Positions 36,218 to 44,594 of a DNA stretch of 64,000 bases are shown here, piece by piece. Location of the stretch: the NCBI RefSeq assembly GCF_039535115.1, contig NZ_BAAAWO010000001.1, positions 434,001 through 498,000 of the forward strand, read 5' to 3'. Positions within the stretch are counted from its first letter, which is position 1, and each line of letters starts with the position of its first letter. Made by a program: the position numbers and the translations under genes. The notes beneath the pieces are model-generated. The model was not told where the DNA came from and did no database searches. It saw only the letters and a list, made by a program, of their open reading frames with translations. This stretch comes from Paeniglutamicibacter sulfureus. GTDB lineage: Bacteria; Actinomycetota; Actinomycetes; Actinomycetales; Micrococcaceae.

Positions 36218-36541
36218 GTCCGGGTCCTCTCGCCGGTGGCTGCTGACGGATGCTGCGAGTGTATGGCAGAGGCTACCGAAGAGGGTGGACAGATAGCAGA
36301 TTCGGCACTGCCCGGGGCTTGGCGATATCACCTGTTGGACGGAGGTCAGCGACCGGCGGCCATGGTCACCAGGGCACCGCGGCTTTGCACCCCGCCGACC
36401 GGGGGTAACGCCCCGGCCGCCGGCGTGACGACGTCCGGGCCCTGCTACGCACCACTGCGTATGGCACACACCGGAACCGTGGTGAACACTGGGACGTGTC
36501 GGCGCGAAGGGAACGCGCCACCAAACTCGGAGGAATCGGGC
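36218..36541. other. Intergenic stretch
   Basis: About 320 bases between the exonuclease-like gene and a broken secreted-protein gene. It must hold the promoter of each. A GACCGGGGG/CCCCGGCC hairpin lies near 36397-36417. No gene is supported. Confidence 0.35.
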
Positions 36542-36816
36542 ATGGAAATCAAGACTTGGGGGATCCGTGCCGCTTCGGTCGTCGGAGCCGTTGCACTTCT
36601 GTCGGTGCTGGCGGCCCCGGCGGCGCCGGCCCACGAATGTTTCAAGAAGCAGTAGTCGGATTCGGCCAATGCGAAGCGGCTGCAACGGGGGGGCGGTGGA
36701 TCGCGTTGGATGATCCGGCGAACCGGTTCATCATCCAGGGGGTCGCCCCGGACTGCGTGGGCAAGGTAGATCTCGTCCCCTCCCTAAAACCGTGGATGGA
36801 AGAGGAAGGCATTTGA
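36542..36816 (+). pseudogene. Broken gene for a small secreted protein
   Basis: A good ribosome site (GGAGGAA) and ATG start a signal peptide (SVVGAVALLSVLAAPAAPA) that ends in AHECFKKQ, then TAG at 36653. The same frame continues as SDSANAK. A missing base near 36675 then shifts the rest to another frame, which reads AAATGGRWIALDDPANRFII and ends at 36816. Joining the pieces gives a coherent protein of about 90 residues that resembles small secreted proteins I recall from Arthrobacter (HEC...SxxxNAKAAA...RWI). Two lesions mark it as decaying. Confidence 0.55.
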
Positions 36817-36817
36817 T

Positions 36818-37636
36818 CTACAACAACTCCAACATTTTCCCGGCGTGGTAGCCGGGAAAATCGTAGGAACCGTCGGGCCGCTGGGGGAGCAACCCGCATT
36901 CCTGGGCGCGGAGGACCGCCGACAGACGGTCCACCGCGCCCAGCTTTCTATATAGGTTCTCTTGGTGCTTGTGGATCGTGCGCGGTGATACACAGAGACG
37001 GGCAGCGATGCCATTTGCCGTGCACCCCTGGGCAACCAGGGCCAGAACCAGCTGTTCGCGCGCGGTCAGCGGGTGCTTTGGTGCGGACACCGGTGCGGTC
37101 AACAACGACTCGAGCATGCGGATGTGTGCATCCAGGCCGCGAACAATCGGCTGGATGGATCGGGCAGACTCTTGGTCGCGCTCAAGGTAGGCGCCGTCGC
37201 TGACAAATCCGTAGGTTGCGGATTCCGGCCCGATGGTGGCCAGCGGCAGTGAGAGTTGGTGGGTGCTGAGACCTAGCCGGTCGATCATGGATGCTGCGAA
37301 CTCGGAGACCGGCCAGCCTCGCTCCGCTGCCTGGCGAAGCGTCACCGGCGTGGGGTCGCCGGTGGTGTTGTGGTAGGCGAACACCGGGTGGTCACTACCG
37401 GCCCGTTCCACCGCCAGTGGCCAGTCCGAGGTGTCAAGCGCCGCGTACTGGCCGAAGATGGATGGCCCGCCGATTCCGCCGTTCATGGCCAACGGCGCAC
37501 GGACCGCCGCGAAGGCGCGGAACGAATCCAGCAGAGCCTCGTGCAATTGTTGACGGGCAATCCCCGGGTCGCTTTCCTGTAGGATCCCGGCGGCAGTATC
37601 GAGCCATCGGTCCCGCAACCGGTCGGAGCTCTCCAT
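36818..37636 (-). CDS. LuxR-family regulator with N-terminal sensor domain
   Basis: A 272-residue protein. The first 170 residues form an undefined, GAF-like sensor region. The last 65 hold a LuxR HTH (LTAREQLVLALVAQGCTANGIAARLCVSPRTIHKHQENLYRKLGA, in parts). The start at 37636 has AAAGGAAAG upstream; a longer frame to 37678 lacks one. No partner gene is evident, and the neighbour on its 3' side is a broken gene. Confidence 0.83.
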   Translation of the reverse strand: MESSDRLRDRWLDTAAGILQESDPGIARQQLHEALLDSFRAFAAVRAPLAMNGGIGGPSIFGQYAALDTSDWPLAVERAGSDHPVFAYHNTTGDPTPVTLRQAAERGWPVSEFAASMIDRLGLSTHQLSLPLATIGPESATYGFVSDGAYLERDQESARSIQPIVRGLDAHIRMLESLLTAPVSAPKHPLTAREQLVLALVAQGCTANGIAARLCVSPRTIHKHQENLYRKLGAVDRLSAVLRAQECGLLPQRPDGSYDFPGYHAGKMLELL

Positions 37637-37922
37637 GCAGGCTTTCCTTTCCCCCAGTAAGCCGCGACGGAAGTACACGTTGGTGCTAGGTTACGCCCCC
37701 GTGCGCCCGGACGGGAGGGGGCCAGCGGGGATCAGACGAGATGGACCGGGGAAACGATGGGGCCATGAGAAGTGGACAGGGCTGGGACTTGAAGACACGC
37801 ACTGCGCCGCAAGGCTCCGCCAGCGCGCTTCGCGGTTATGGTTCAAGAGTGCCTATGTATTGGTAAGCCAGCAGTTGAATTGGTGGGTGCAGATTTTGCC
37901 GGCACCCGAATGAAGGGACATC
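37637..37922. other. Intergenic stretch between LuxR regulator and acetyltransferase
   Basis: About 285 bases of divergent promoter space. No gene, strong hairpin or obvious operator was seen, apart from AAGGGA just before the acetyltransferase ATG. Confidence 0.35.
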
Positions 37923-38492
37923 ATGGAACTCAATGACCTCCTGAAGGAATTGGATGCGGGCCGCACCATCACGGGGGACTCGCCGTTGCATGTACTGATG
38001 CACCGGGTCAGCCAGGAAGCATTGCACATAACCGGTGAGCTCAACAGCGGCTACCGGGAGCCGGAGCGCGTTCGGGAGCTGCTTGCGCAGCTGACCGGAA
38101 GGCCGGTTGACGAATCCGTGACGCTCTTTCCGCCCTTCAACGCCGACTTCGGGAAAAACATCACCCTCGGAAAGCGGATCTTCATCAATGCCGGGTGCAA
38201 GTTCCAGGACCAGGGCGGGGTGAGGATCGGGGATGACACCCTCATCGGGCACAACGTGGTCATCGCGACGCTGAACCACGACCTTGCACCGAGCCGACGC
38301 GCGGACATGATCCCGGCACCTGTCGTGATCGGCAGGAATGTGTGGATCGGATCCAACGCGACCATCCTTCCGGGGGTGCACATCGGGGATGATGCCGTCG
38401 TCGCCGCAGCCTCGGTCGTCACCAAGGACGTGCCAGCAGGAGCCGTTGTGGTGGGATCGCCCGCAAGGGTGGTGCGCTCGGTGGCCGACTGA
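37923..38492 (+). CDS. Maltose/galactoside O-acetyltransferase-type hexapeptide enzyme
   Basis: A 189-residue left-handed beta-helix acetyltransferase (Maa/LacA family). The N-terminal helical region is followed by hexapeptide repeats, with FPPFNADFGKNITLG, the catalytic His in IATLNHDL, and the C-terminal GIGDDA-type repeats ending VVVGSPARVVR. It moves acetyl from acetyl-CoA to a sugar or similar acceptor. It converges on the MFS gene, 16 bases apart. Confidence 0.9.
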   Translation: MELNDLLKELDAGRTITGDSPLHVLMHRVSQEALHITGELNSGYREPERVRELLAQLTGRPVDESVTLFPPFNADFGKNITLGKRIFINAGCKFQDQGGVRIGDDTLIGHNVVIATLNHDLAPSRRADMIPAPVVIGRNVWIGSNATILPGVHIGDDAVVAAASVVTKDVPAGAVVVGSPARVVRSVAD

Positions 38493-38508
38493 GGCCACCG
38501 TTCGAGCG

Positions 38509-39762
38509 CTACATGGCTCCGTCGACCGCAGCCGGCTCTTCCGCAGCCGGCTCGGGTTCTCGTCGGCTCCTCAGCATGGACCAGGCGCAGCCGGCTATCA
38601 CCAGCCCGGCAATGAGCATCAGCCAGCGATAATCCACGACCGACACCAGCAACGCGCCCGCCGCGATGGAAGCCAGTTGCGGGACGTTGAGCACCAGGTT
38701 GGTTGCCGCGGCCGCCCTGCCCTGCAATCGGGCAGGGGTCAGCCGTTGGCGGGTGGTCACGAGTGCAACAAAGATCCACGGGATGCCCACCCCGGCCAGG
38801 AAGAGTGCGGGGATCACGACCGCCGTCAGCAGCTCGTGGCGGGCGACAAACGGCACCAGGTCCGCCGTGGCGCCAAAGGCGGCAAGCCCGATCAACGCCA
38901 ACCCGAGGCCGACCGCCCGTCCGGGGCCCACCCTGCGCAGAAGGATTGCCGCCGTGAGGCCGCCCAGGATGCTTCCGGCTCCCTGCAGGCTCATGAGCAC
39001 CCCGAAGAATCCCGGTTCCCGGCCCAGCCCCTTGTCGATGAGTTCGAAGAGCGCCGAGTCGAAGAGGCCGATGACGCCCAGGGCCACGGCCGTGACGAGA
39101 ACCATGCGCCACAGGAGCGGCACGCCGTTCAGGTGGCGGAAGCCGGCGGAGTGCTCGTGCCAGAAGCCGCCGCGTTCGGAGGCCGGTTCCGGGGCTGATT
39201 CCTGCACCGACACCGTGAGTAGCAGCACCGCGGTGAGCGCCAGGGCGCCGGCGACACTCAGGGCCAGCGCGCTGCCGCCCCACAGCGTGTAGAGCGCGGC
39301 GCCCAGCAGTGGCGTGAAGATTCGCAACCCCTGGTCGATGGTGGACAGCAGCCCGTTGGCGCTGTCCAGGTGTTCGTCGCTGAGCATGTCGCGCACCAAC
39401 CCTGATTGCGCGGCTCCATTGAGGATCCCCAACAACCCGTAGATGAAGGCCACCGCATAGATCAGCCAGAGATCGCCGGGGCCAGTGACCAGCAGGAGCA
39501 GCAACGCGCCGGCGCCGGAAACAGCGTTTCCAAGAATCAGCAGCCTGCGGCGGGGGAGCCTGTCGGCGAGCGCGCCGATCAGCGGGGAAAACACGATGGG
39601 TAGTCCCAACGCCAGGAAGACCAGGCCTGCGGCGCTGGATGAGCCGGAGATGTCCTTGACCCAGATGGACAGCGTCAGGAACAAGGCACTGTCGGCAAGG
39701 TTTCCGATGGTCCACGCGCCGGTGAACCTGCGGAACATCGGGATGGAGAGCAGGGCTTTCAA
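38509..39762 (-). CDS. MFS transporter
   Basis: A 417-residue protein with about 12 TM helices. The MFS loop motif GALADRLPRRRLL follows TM2. The N-terminus is RRFTGAWTIGNLADSALFL, typical of the macrolide/enterobactin exporter (MFS_3) group. The C-terminal tail is acidic. It overlaps the ArsR-type regulator gene by four bases (ATGA), so the pair is co-expressed from the operator at 40346-40375. Drug or metabolite efflux is likely; the substrate is unknown. Confidence 0.9.
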   Translation of the reverse strand: MKALLSIPMFRRFTGAWTIGNLADSALFLTLSIWVKDISGSSSAAGLVFLALGLPIVFSPLIGALADRLPRRRLLILGNAVSGAGALLLLLVTGPGDLWLIYAVAFIYGLLGILNGAAQSGLVRDMLSDEHLDSANGLLSTIDQGLRIFTPLLGAALYTLWGGSALALSVAGALALTAVLLLTVSVQESAPEPASERGGFWHEHSAGFRHLNGVPLLWRMVLVTAVALGVIGLFDSALFELIDKGLGREPGFFGVLMSLQGAGSILGGLTAAILLRRVGPGRAVGLGLALIGLAAFGATADLVPFVARHELLTAVVIPALFLAGVGIPWIFVALVTTRQRLTPARLQGRAAAATNLVLNVPQLASIAAGALLVSVVDYRWLMLIAGLVIAGCAWSMLRSRREPEPAAEEPAAVDGAM

Positions 39763-40328
39763 GAATCCGCTTCCTTGGCCATGAGGTCGTGGGCCAGGGT
39801 CGTGGCCATGAAGACTCGGACGGGGGCGGCGTCCGCCGGCCGCTGTGCCGGGTCGGTGATGCGCCCGAGGTAGGGGGCAATAAGTTGTCGGTAGCTTTCC
39901 GAGATGGCGTCGGCTTCTTCCGGGGTGAGGAACAGGGTTGAACCGGCCTCGAACAGGTGTCCCTTCCAGCCATCGGGCAGCGGGAGGCGCCTGCCGGCGC
40001 GTATGCGTTCGAATTCCCAGGTCTGCAGCATCTCACCCAGCGCGACGGCGGCCGTTTGCGCCTCTTGCCCGGTCTGGTCCCTTCCCAGATTTTGCGTGAT
40101 GTCAGTGATCTGCCACGGCTTGTCGCGTCCGGTGGCCTCGGATGCCCGTTCGATGTAGCCGTGTTGGGCCAGGGTGCGCAGGTGGAATGAGCAGTTGGAC
40201 GGGCTCTCATCGACGTACCCGCTGGCGCGGGCGGCGGTGATCGGGCCGTGGGCGGCAACCACCTCAAGAAGCCGGATGCGCAGGGGATGCGCCAGAGCCC
40301 GCATGGCCTTGGGATCGGTGATGTCCAT
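39759..40328 (-). CDS. ArsR-family HTH regulator of the MFS gene
   Basis: A 189-residue protein with a winged-helix HTH at residues about 8-75 (KAMRALAHPLRIRLLEVVAAHGPITAARASGYV, in parts, then CSFHLRTLAQHGYIERA). A C-terminal helical region of the type found in actinobacterial MFS-linked regulators follows. The start at 40328 has TAGCGT seven bases upstream (leaderless). A 30-bp inverted-repeat operator overlaps this promoter. It is the first gene of the regulator-transporter operon. Confidence 0.88.
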   Translation of the reverse strand: MDITDPKAMRALAHPLRIRLLEVVAAHGPITAARASGYVDESPSNCSFHLRTLAQHGYIERASEATGRDKPWQITDITQNLGRDQTGQEAQTAAVALGEMLQTWEFERIRAGRRLPLPDGWKGHLFEAGSTLFLTPEEADAISESYRQLIAPYLGRITDPAQRPADAAPVRVFMATTLAHDLMAKEADS

Positions 40329-40345
40329 GGGCCACACGCTACTGT

Positions 40346-40375
40346 CGAAAGAACTCTTTCGCAATAGTTCTTTCG
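40346..40375. promoter_or_regulatory. Operator: 10-bp perfect inverted repeat upstream of arsR-MFS
   Basis: CGAAAGAACT and AGTTCTTTCG flank a 10-base spacer, with a nested GAAAG/CTTTC at 40347-40360. It lies immediately upstream of the TAGCGT -10 hexamer, a fitting site for autorepression. Confidence 0.75.
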
Positions 40376-40487
40376 ATTCAAATCCCGTACGGATTCATTG
40401 ACGGCCTCCGGCCAAACGGCTTGCCGCCGGTCCGTGGCGGGAAGGTCCCTGCTGCCGCATGGGAATGGCGCTGATAGCCTCGAACCC

Positions 40488-40901
40488 ATGAAGCCGTACG
40501 AGCTCGAGGTGCTCACCGCGCTGCGCCGCGCCAAGGACATGATCGACCGCGACTACGCGAAGCCCCTTGACGTCCCCACCATGGCGGCCAAGGCCATGAT
40601 GTCCCCGGCGCACTTCTCCCGGCAGTTCAAGGCCACCTACGGGCAGAGCCCCTACGCCTACATGATGACCCGGCGCATCGAGCGTTCCATGGCGTTGCTC
40701 AGGTCCGGGATGAGCGTCACCGATGCCTGCATGGAGGTGGGGTGTACCTCTCTGGGATCCTTCAGCACCAGCTTCACCCAGATCACGGGCGAAAGTCCCA
40801 GCGGATACCGGAACCGGGAACATACCGCGGTGGAAGCCATGCCTGCCTGCATTGCCAAGTCCGTGACCCGCCCCAAGAGCACCAGGGTCCAGCGGTACTA
40901 G
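40488..40901 (+). CDS. Short AraC-family regulator
   Basis: A 137-residue protein made almost entirely of the two-HTH AraC DNA-binding domain: MAAKAMMSPAHFSRQFKATYGQSPYAYMM, in parts, then SVTDACMEVGCTSLGSFSTSFTQITGESPSGYR, in parts. No ligand domain is present. The ATG has TAGCCT seven bases upstream, a leaderless start. The VOC protein gene downstream is a common target of this arrangement. Confidence 0.88.
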   Translation: MKPYELEVLTALRRAKDMIDRDYAKPLDVPTMAAKAMMSPAHFSRQFKATYGQSPYAYMMTRRIERSMALLRSGMSVTDACMEVGCTSLGSFSTSFTQITGESPSGYRNREHTAVEAMPACIAKSVTRPKSTRVQRY

Positions 40902-41075
40902 CAGCTTTCATCCCTTCCGGCGCCGGACGCTCGCGGATGGCCGAATGGACCGGCGCTCGCCGAGGGGCACCTTGACCGGCCGCGCCCGGTCGACAGTGCG
41001 GAGTCCTTGGCCGTTCTTCGATATCGAGCAGGATCCAAGAAGCGCACCCGGGGGCTTGGTGCCTATCGTGGAGCC

Positions 41076-41477
41076 ATGGATATTTCACTGCAATACTCAC
41101 ACATCACCGTCAACGACGTCGACGAAGCGATCCCGTTCTACCGCGACGGGCTGGGCCTGAGGGTGGAGAACGACGTGGCCTCGGGCGAGCACCGCTGGGT
41201 CACCCTGGCCTCGGACACCCAGCCGGGGCTCGGAATCGTGCTCTCGGACCCGCACGCGGGGCGCTCGGAAGCCGACGGCAACGCCATGCAGGAGCTGCTC
41301 ACCAAGGGTGTGCTGCCGATGACGGTCTTCAGCACCAGCGACCTTGACGGACTCTTCGAGCAGGTTCGCGCCACCGGGGCCGAGGTCCTCCAGGAACCCA
41401 TTGACCAGCCGTGGGGCCCGAAGGACTGCGCGTTCAGGGATCCCTCCGGCAACATGATCCGCCTTTCCCAGCGCTAG
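41076..41477 (+). CDS. VOC-family protein (glyoxalase/bleomycin-resistance fold)
   Basis: A 133-residue single VOC domain with a paired beta-alpha-beta-beta-beta layout. It begins DISLQYSHITVNDVDEAIPFY and ends with PWGPKDCAFRDPSGNMIRLSQ, where the metal-site Glu position is replaced by Arg/Leu context. It lies after the short AraC regulator gene, as often seen in actinobacteria. A TATCGT hexamer six bases upstream suggests its own leaderless promoter. Substrate unknown. Confidence 0.87.
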   Translation: MDISLQYSHITVNDVDEAIPFYRDGLGLRVENDVASGEHRWVTLASDTQPGLGIVLSDPHAGRSEADGNAMQELLTKGVLPMTVFSTSDLDGLFEQVRATGAEVLQEPIDQPWGPKDCAFRDPSGNMIRLSQR

Positions 41478-41499
41478 GCACGCTCCGTCTGGGAACCGC

Positions 41500-41544
41500 A
41501 ACGGGCAGGGGCATCGTCGTGCTGACGATGCCACTGCCCGTTGC
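41500..41544. terminator. Bidirectional terminator-like hairpin
   Basis: CAACGGGCAG plus GGCATCGTC pair with GACGATGCC plus CTGCCCGTTG around a five-base loop, a stem of about 19 bp with one mismatch. It separates the VOC gene from the convergent Pro-rich gene. Confidence 0.8.
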
Positions 41545-41558
41545 CGTGGCCTGTGTGC

Positions 41559-41744
41559 CTACCGGATCGGCGGGTACGGCCCGATGGGTTCAGGTTCGGT
41601 CGGCGGGTAGGGGCGTTCAGGCGCTGGCGGATGTGGAACGGGGCCCGGGTCCGGCGGCGGCTCGTTCGGCGGAACCGGTGGAACGCCGTCGGGTTCGGGC
41701 GGTTTGACCGGGGGCTCGGGAGGCTGTGGGATTGTCATGGTCAC
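41559..41744 (-). CDS. Small proline-rich protein
   Basis: A 61-residue protein of which 29 residues are Pro, in PEP, PPxP and PYPP-like patterns, with acidic spacers and no TM segment. Such composition is normally suspect, but the frame has an ATG with a purine-rich AAGAAAGTGAGTG upstream and ends 15 bases before a strong bidirectional hairpin. A disordered protein or peptide is plausible; function is unknown. Confidence 0.5.
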   Translation of the reverse strand: MTMTIPQPPEPPVKPPEPDGVPPVPPNEPPPDPGPVPHPPAPERPYPPTEPEPIGPYPPIR

Positions 41745-41825
41745 TCACTTTCTTCCGATAGTGGAGTCAAGGCCAGTGTATGGCGAGCGCCGGTGCCGGC
41801 GTAACCCCCGGAACGGCATGGAGCA

Positions 41826-42023
41826 TCACCGCGTCGCGGCCAATGCGCTGCGGCGATCGTGCAGCACCAGCACGAAGACCAGCCCCATCGGCACACCAAA
41901 CTCGATGGCCGCTTCGCCGGCCAGCACGCGCCCGGCAGGTGCTCGGGAGGGTCGTGCGCCGGTGGGGGTGTCGGACAGGGCACCGAAGAGGTTTTGGGCG
42001 AAAAGTTCCCGGAGGCGAGTCAC
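41826..42023 (-). CDS. Possible small hypothetical protein
   Basis: A 65-codon GTG-started frame (MTRLRELFAQNLFGAL ... VPMGLVFVLVLHDRRSA) with reasonable codon bias but no clear ribosome binding site and no known family. It could also be a fragment. It lies just downstream of the AraC gene on the same strand. Confidence 0.3.
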   Translation of the reverse strand: MTRLRELFAQNLFGALSDTPTGARPSRAPAGRVLAGEAAIEFGVPMGLVFVLVLHDRRSALAATR

Positions 42024-42074
42024 GTCGCCGCCATGGGCGGAAGGAACCTCAAGCGCGCCCTGACCCGTAGAAGG

Positions 42075-43088
42075 CTATGGGACGGCCCGGGCGGCCTCCA
42101 TTGGCCGGGGCAGGTTGCCGCCGTGCGGAGTCGGGCCCGGCGCCGCGGCATGCGCAAGGTAGGTGCGTTCCCGGTACCGGGTGGGGCTCACCCCGAACCG
42201 TCGCTTGAAGGCCGTGCTCAGGGCGAAGGGGCTGCCGTAGCCGACCTTGGCGGCGATCTGCGCCGCGGTCAGCCGCGGGTCGGCGAGCAGCTCGCTGGCG
42301 AGCAGCATCCGCCAGTTCGTCAGGTAGGTCATCGGTGGTTCGCCGACGCCGGCGCGAAACCGGGCGGCAAGGGTCGCGCGGGACACGTTAAGGCGCTGAG
42401 CGAGGGACTCAAGGTTCCAGGCCTCGGCGGGGAATTCGTGGAAAAATTCCAGGGTCAGGGCGATCAGCGGATCCGTGCCGCCGGCGAGCCAGCCACGTGC
42501 GGTGTCGGGATGGAGCGCCGCCCACGCGCGGATCGAATGCACCAGAAGCACATCGAGCAGTCGGTCGATGGCGCTGCCTTGCCCCGGCGCGTCGCTGGTG
42601 ATTTCACCTTCCAGGAACCCCAGCAGGGACGGACTGACGTGGCCGGCCGGAACGACGGCGATGCGGGGCAGGGCGGTGGTGACCGCCGCGCCGATTTCCG
42701 CTTCGGTTTCATAGGTGCCGATCAGCATCGTGGTCTGCCCGGCAGAGGCGTTGCCCCAGGTGCGTATCCCGTGGTTCATGCTCGTTTGGAGATCCCTTCC
42801 GGACGGGGAAGTGCACCGCTGGCCGGGATGGATGAGGACATCCGGGGTGCGGGACGGATCATCCGACACCGTGTAGGGGTCCGGGCCACGAACGATTGCC
42901 ACATCGCCCTGCCGCAATTCGAATCGTTCATTCCCGGCTTCCAGCCACGCATTGCCCGACATCATGGCGATGACAGTCAAGGGCGCCCTGTCCTGCACGT
43001 TGATGGACCAGTTCGGGGCCATGACCACGCGGAGGGCAAAGGCGCGGCGCGCCCGGGGGCCGTCGAGCAGGTGGGTGAGTGGATCCAT
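42075..43088 (-). CDS. AraC-family regulator with cupin sensor domain
   Basis: A 337-residue protein. Residues about 1-190 form a cupin-type ligand domain (MSGNAWLEAGNERFELRQGDVAIV, in parts) and the last 100 the two AraC HTH units (LESLAQRLNVSRATLAARFRAG, in parts; AQIAAKVGYGSPFALSTAFKRRFG, in parts). It is divergent from the NAD(P)H-binding protein gene at 43169 and probably regulates it and the DUF1772 gene. Confidence 0.9.
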   Translation of the reverse strand: MDPLTHLLDGPRARRAFALRVVMAPNWSINVQDRAPLTVIAMMSGNAWLEAGNERFELRQGDVAIVRGPDPYTVSDDPSRTPDVLIHPGQRCTSPSGRDLQTSMNHGIRTWGNASAGQTTMLIGTYETEAEIGAAVTTALPRIAVVPAGHVSPSLLGFLEGEITSDAPGQGSAIDRLLDVLLVHSIRAWAALHPDTARGWLAGGTDPLIALTLEFFHEFPAEAWNLESLAQRLNVSRATLAARFRAGVGEPPMTYLTNWRMLLASELLADPRLTAAQIAAKVGYGSPFALSTAFKRRFGVSPTRYRERTYLAHAAAPGPTPHGGNLPRPMEAARAVP

Positions 43089-43168
43089 GCGCCCACTCTA
43101 GACGATCGCGTATGGATCTCCGCCGTAGAACTATTCAAAGTGTGAACCGGGTGCCGTTGACTGGTGCC

Positions 43169-44011
43169 ATGACCAATACAAATGTGCTTGTCCTCGGCGG
43201 TACCGGTCGCACCGGAAGCCGCATCGTTGGCCGCCTTCGCGACCGCGGCATCCCGACCCGTGTGGCCTCGCGGCGGGGTGGCAGTCCGTTCCTGTGGGAC
43301 GACCGCTCAACCTGGGATGCCGCGCTGCGGGGGGCCTCGGCCGCCTATGTGTGCTATTCGCCGGACCTGGCCTTTCCCGGCGTGGCCGAAATGATCGGGG
43401 AATTCGCCGACCGGGCACGGGGCCTGGGGGTGAATCGCCTGGTGCTGCTCTCGGGCCGCGGGGAGGAGGGGGCCCGCGCCAGCGAGAAGGCGGTCCAGGA
43501 AACGGCGGCGGAGTGGACGATCATCCGCTCTTCGTGGTTCGCCCAGAACTTCAGTGAACACTTCCTCCTCGGCCCCACCCTGCGCGGACGGCTGGTGCTC
43601 CCCGCGGGGGATGTCCGCGAACCCTTCATCGACATCGATGACCTCGCCGAGATCGCGACCGCCGCGCTCATCGGGGACGGTCATGCCGGCGCCGTCCATG
43701 AGGTGACCGGTCCGCGCCTGTTGTCCATGCACGATGTTGCGGCCGAGATCTCCGCTGCCGCGGGACGAAACATCGAATATGCGCCAAGCACGGCGGAAGA
43801 GTTCGTTGCCGACGTCGCCCGCGACGGAGTGCCGCACGATGATGCCCGGCCGCTGGCCGAACTCTTCGAGTCGATCCTCGACGGGCGCAATGCCTCCGTC
43901 ACCGCAGATGCGGAATCTGCCCTGGGCCGGCCCGCGACGGACTTCGCCGACTATGCCCGCCGAACTGCTGCCAGCGGAATCTGGAACCCACACATCGAGT
44001 CCCACGCGTGA
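43169..44011 (+). CDS. NmrA-like NAD(P)H-binding oxidoreductase
   Basis: A 280-residue atypical short-chain dehydrogenase. The Rossmann motif is VLVLGGTGRTGSRIVGRL, and RSSWFAQNFSEHFLLG and PFIDIDDLAEIATAAL are typical of the NmrA/QOR2-like NAD(P)H-binding group, which sense or use NAD(P)H and quinones. The ATG at 43169 fits the Rossmann strand; the upstream frame has no site. It overlaps the DUF1772 gene by four bases. Confidence 0.88.
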   Translation: MTNTNVLVLGGTGRTGSRIVGRLRDRGIPTRVASRRGGSPFLWDDRSTWDAALRGASAAYVCYSPDLAFPGVAEMIGEFADRARGLGVNRLVLLSGRGEEGARASEKAVQETAAEWTIIRSSWFAQNFSEHFLLGPTLRGRLVLPAGDVREPFIDIDDLAEIATAALIGDGHAGAVHEVTGPRLLSMHDVAAEISAAAGRNIEYAPSTAEEFVADVARDGVPHDDARPLAELFESILDGRNASVTADAESALGRPATDFADYARRTAASGIWNPHIESHA

Positions 44012-44496
44012 GCGGCACACTCATCACCGCGGCTACCGCCACGTCGGCCGTCTGCGCCGGGGTGGCGGGCGGGGTGTATTTCGCCTTCTCCGCAATCGTC
44101 ATGCCCGCACTGCGTGCCCTTCCCGCCGACCACGGCGTTGCAGCGATGCGGCGCATCAACACCAGCGCTGTCCGGCTGCCCTTCATGGTCGTCTTCTTCG
44201 GGGGCGCCGCCGTCTCGGCCGCTGTGGTAGTCGCGGAACTCGTCTCGGACGCGTCCGCCCCGGGAGCGGCACATCGAATGGCCGGTGCCGGACTGGCACT
44301 TGCCGCCTTCGGCATCACCATCGTGCGCAACGTCCCGCTCAACAATGAACTTGCCCGAAACGTGCCCGAGGGCGTGGACGCCGCGGCACGATGGAGCGCA
44401 TTCGACCGGGGGTGGAGCCCGGCCAACCATGTACGGGCAGCGGCCTCGCTAGCGGCAGTTGTCGTTTTCCTGGATTCCCTGGCAAGAACTGGATGA
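44008..44496 (+). CDS. DUF1772-family membrane protein
   Basis: A 162-residue protein with four TM helices: residues about 8-30, 52-75, 88-108 and 140-158. The NVPLNNELA and WSAFDRGWSPANHVRA motifs are typical of DUF1772 (anthrone-oxygenase-like fold). Such proteins are often coupled to NmrA-type reductases, as here. The GTG start overlaps the upstream stop. Confidence 0.88.
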   Translation: MSGTLITAATATSAVCAGVAGGVYFAFSAIVMPALRALPADHGVAAMRRINTSAVRLPFMVVFFGGAAVSAAVVVAELVSDASAPGAAHRMAGAGLALAAFGITIVRNVPLNNELARNVPEGVDAAARWSAFDRGWSPANHVRAAASLAAVVVFLDSLARTG

Positions 44497-44594
44497 CCAA
44501 CACCCGTGTCGTTATCCGCCGAAGGCCCTTGGGTCATTCCGCACGGCCAATGCGGTGAAGCGCGGCGGCTGGCCCAGTCCCGGTTGGCGTTCCC

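Noticed and set aside
36653..36655. Programmed readthrough or frameshift in the small secreted-protein gene
   Set aside because: Both a stop and a separate one-base loss would have to be bypassed, with no slippery site. Gene decay is simpler.
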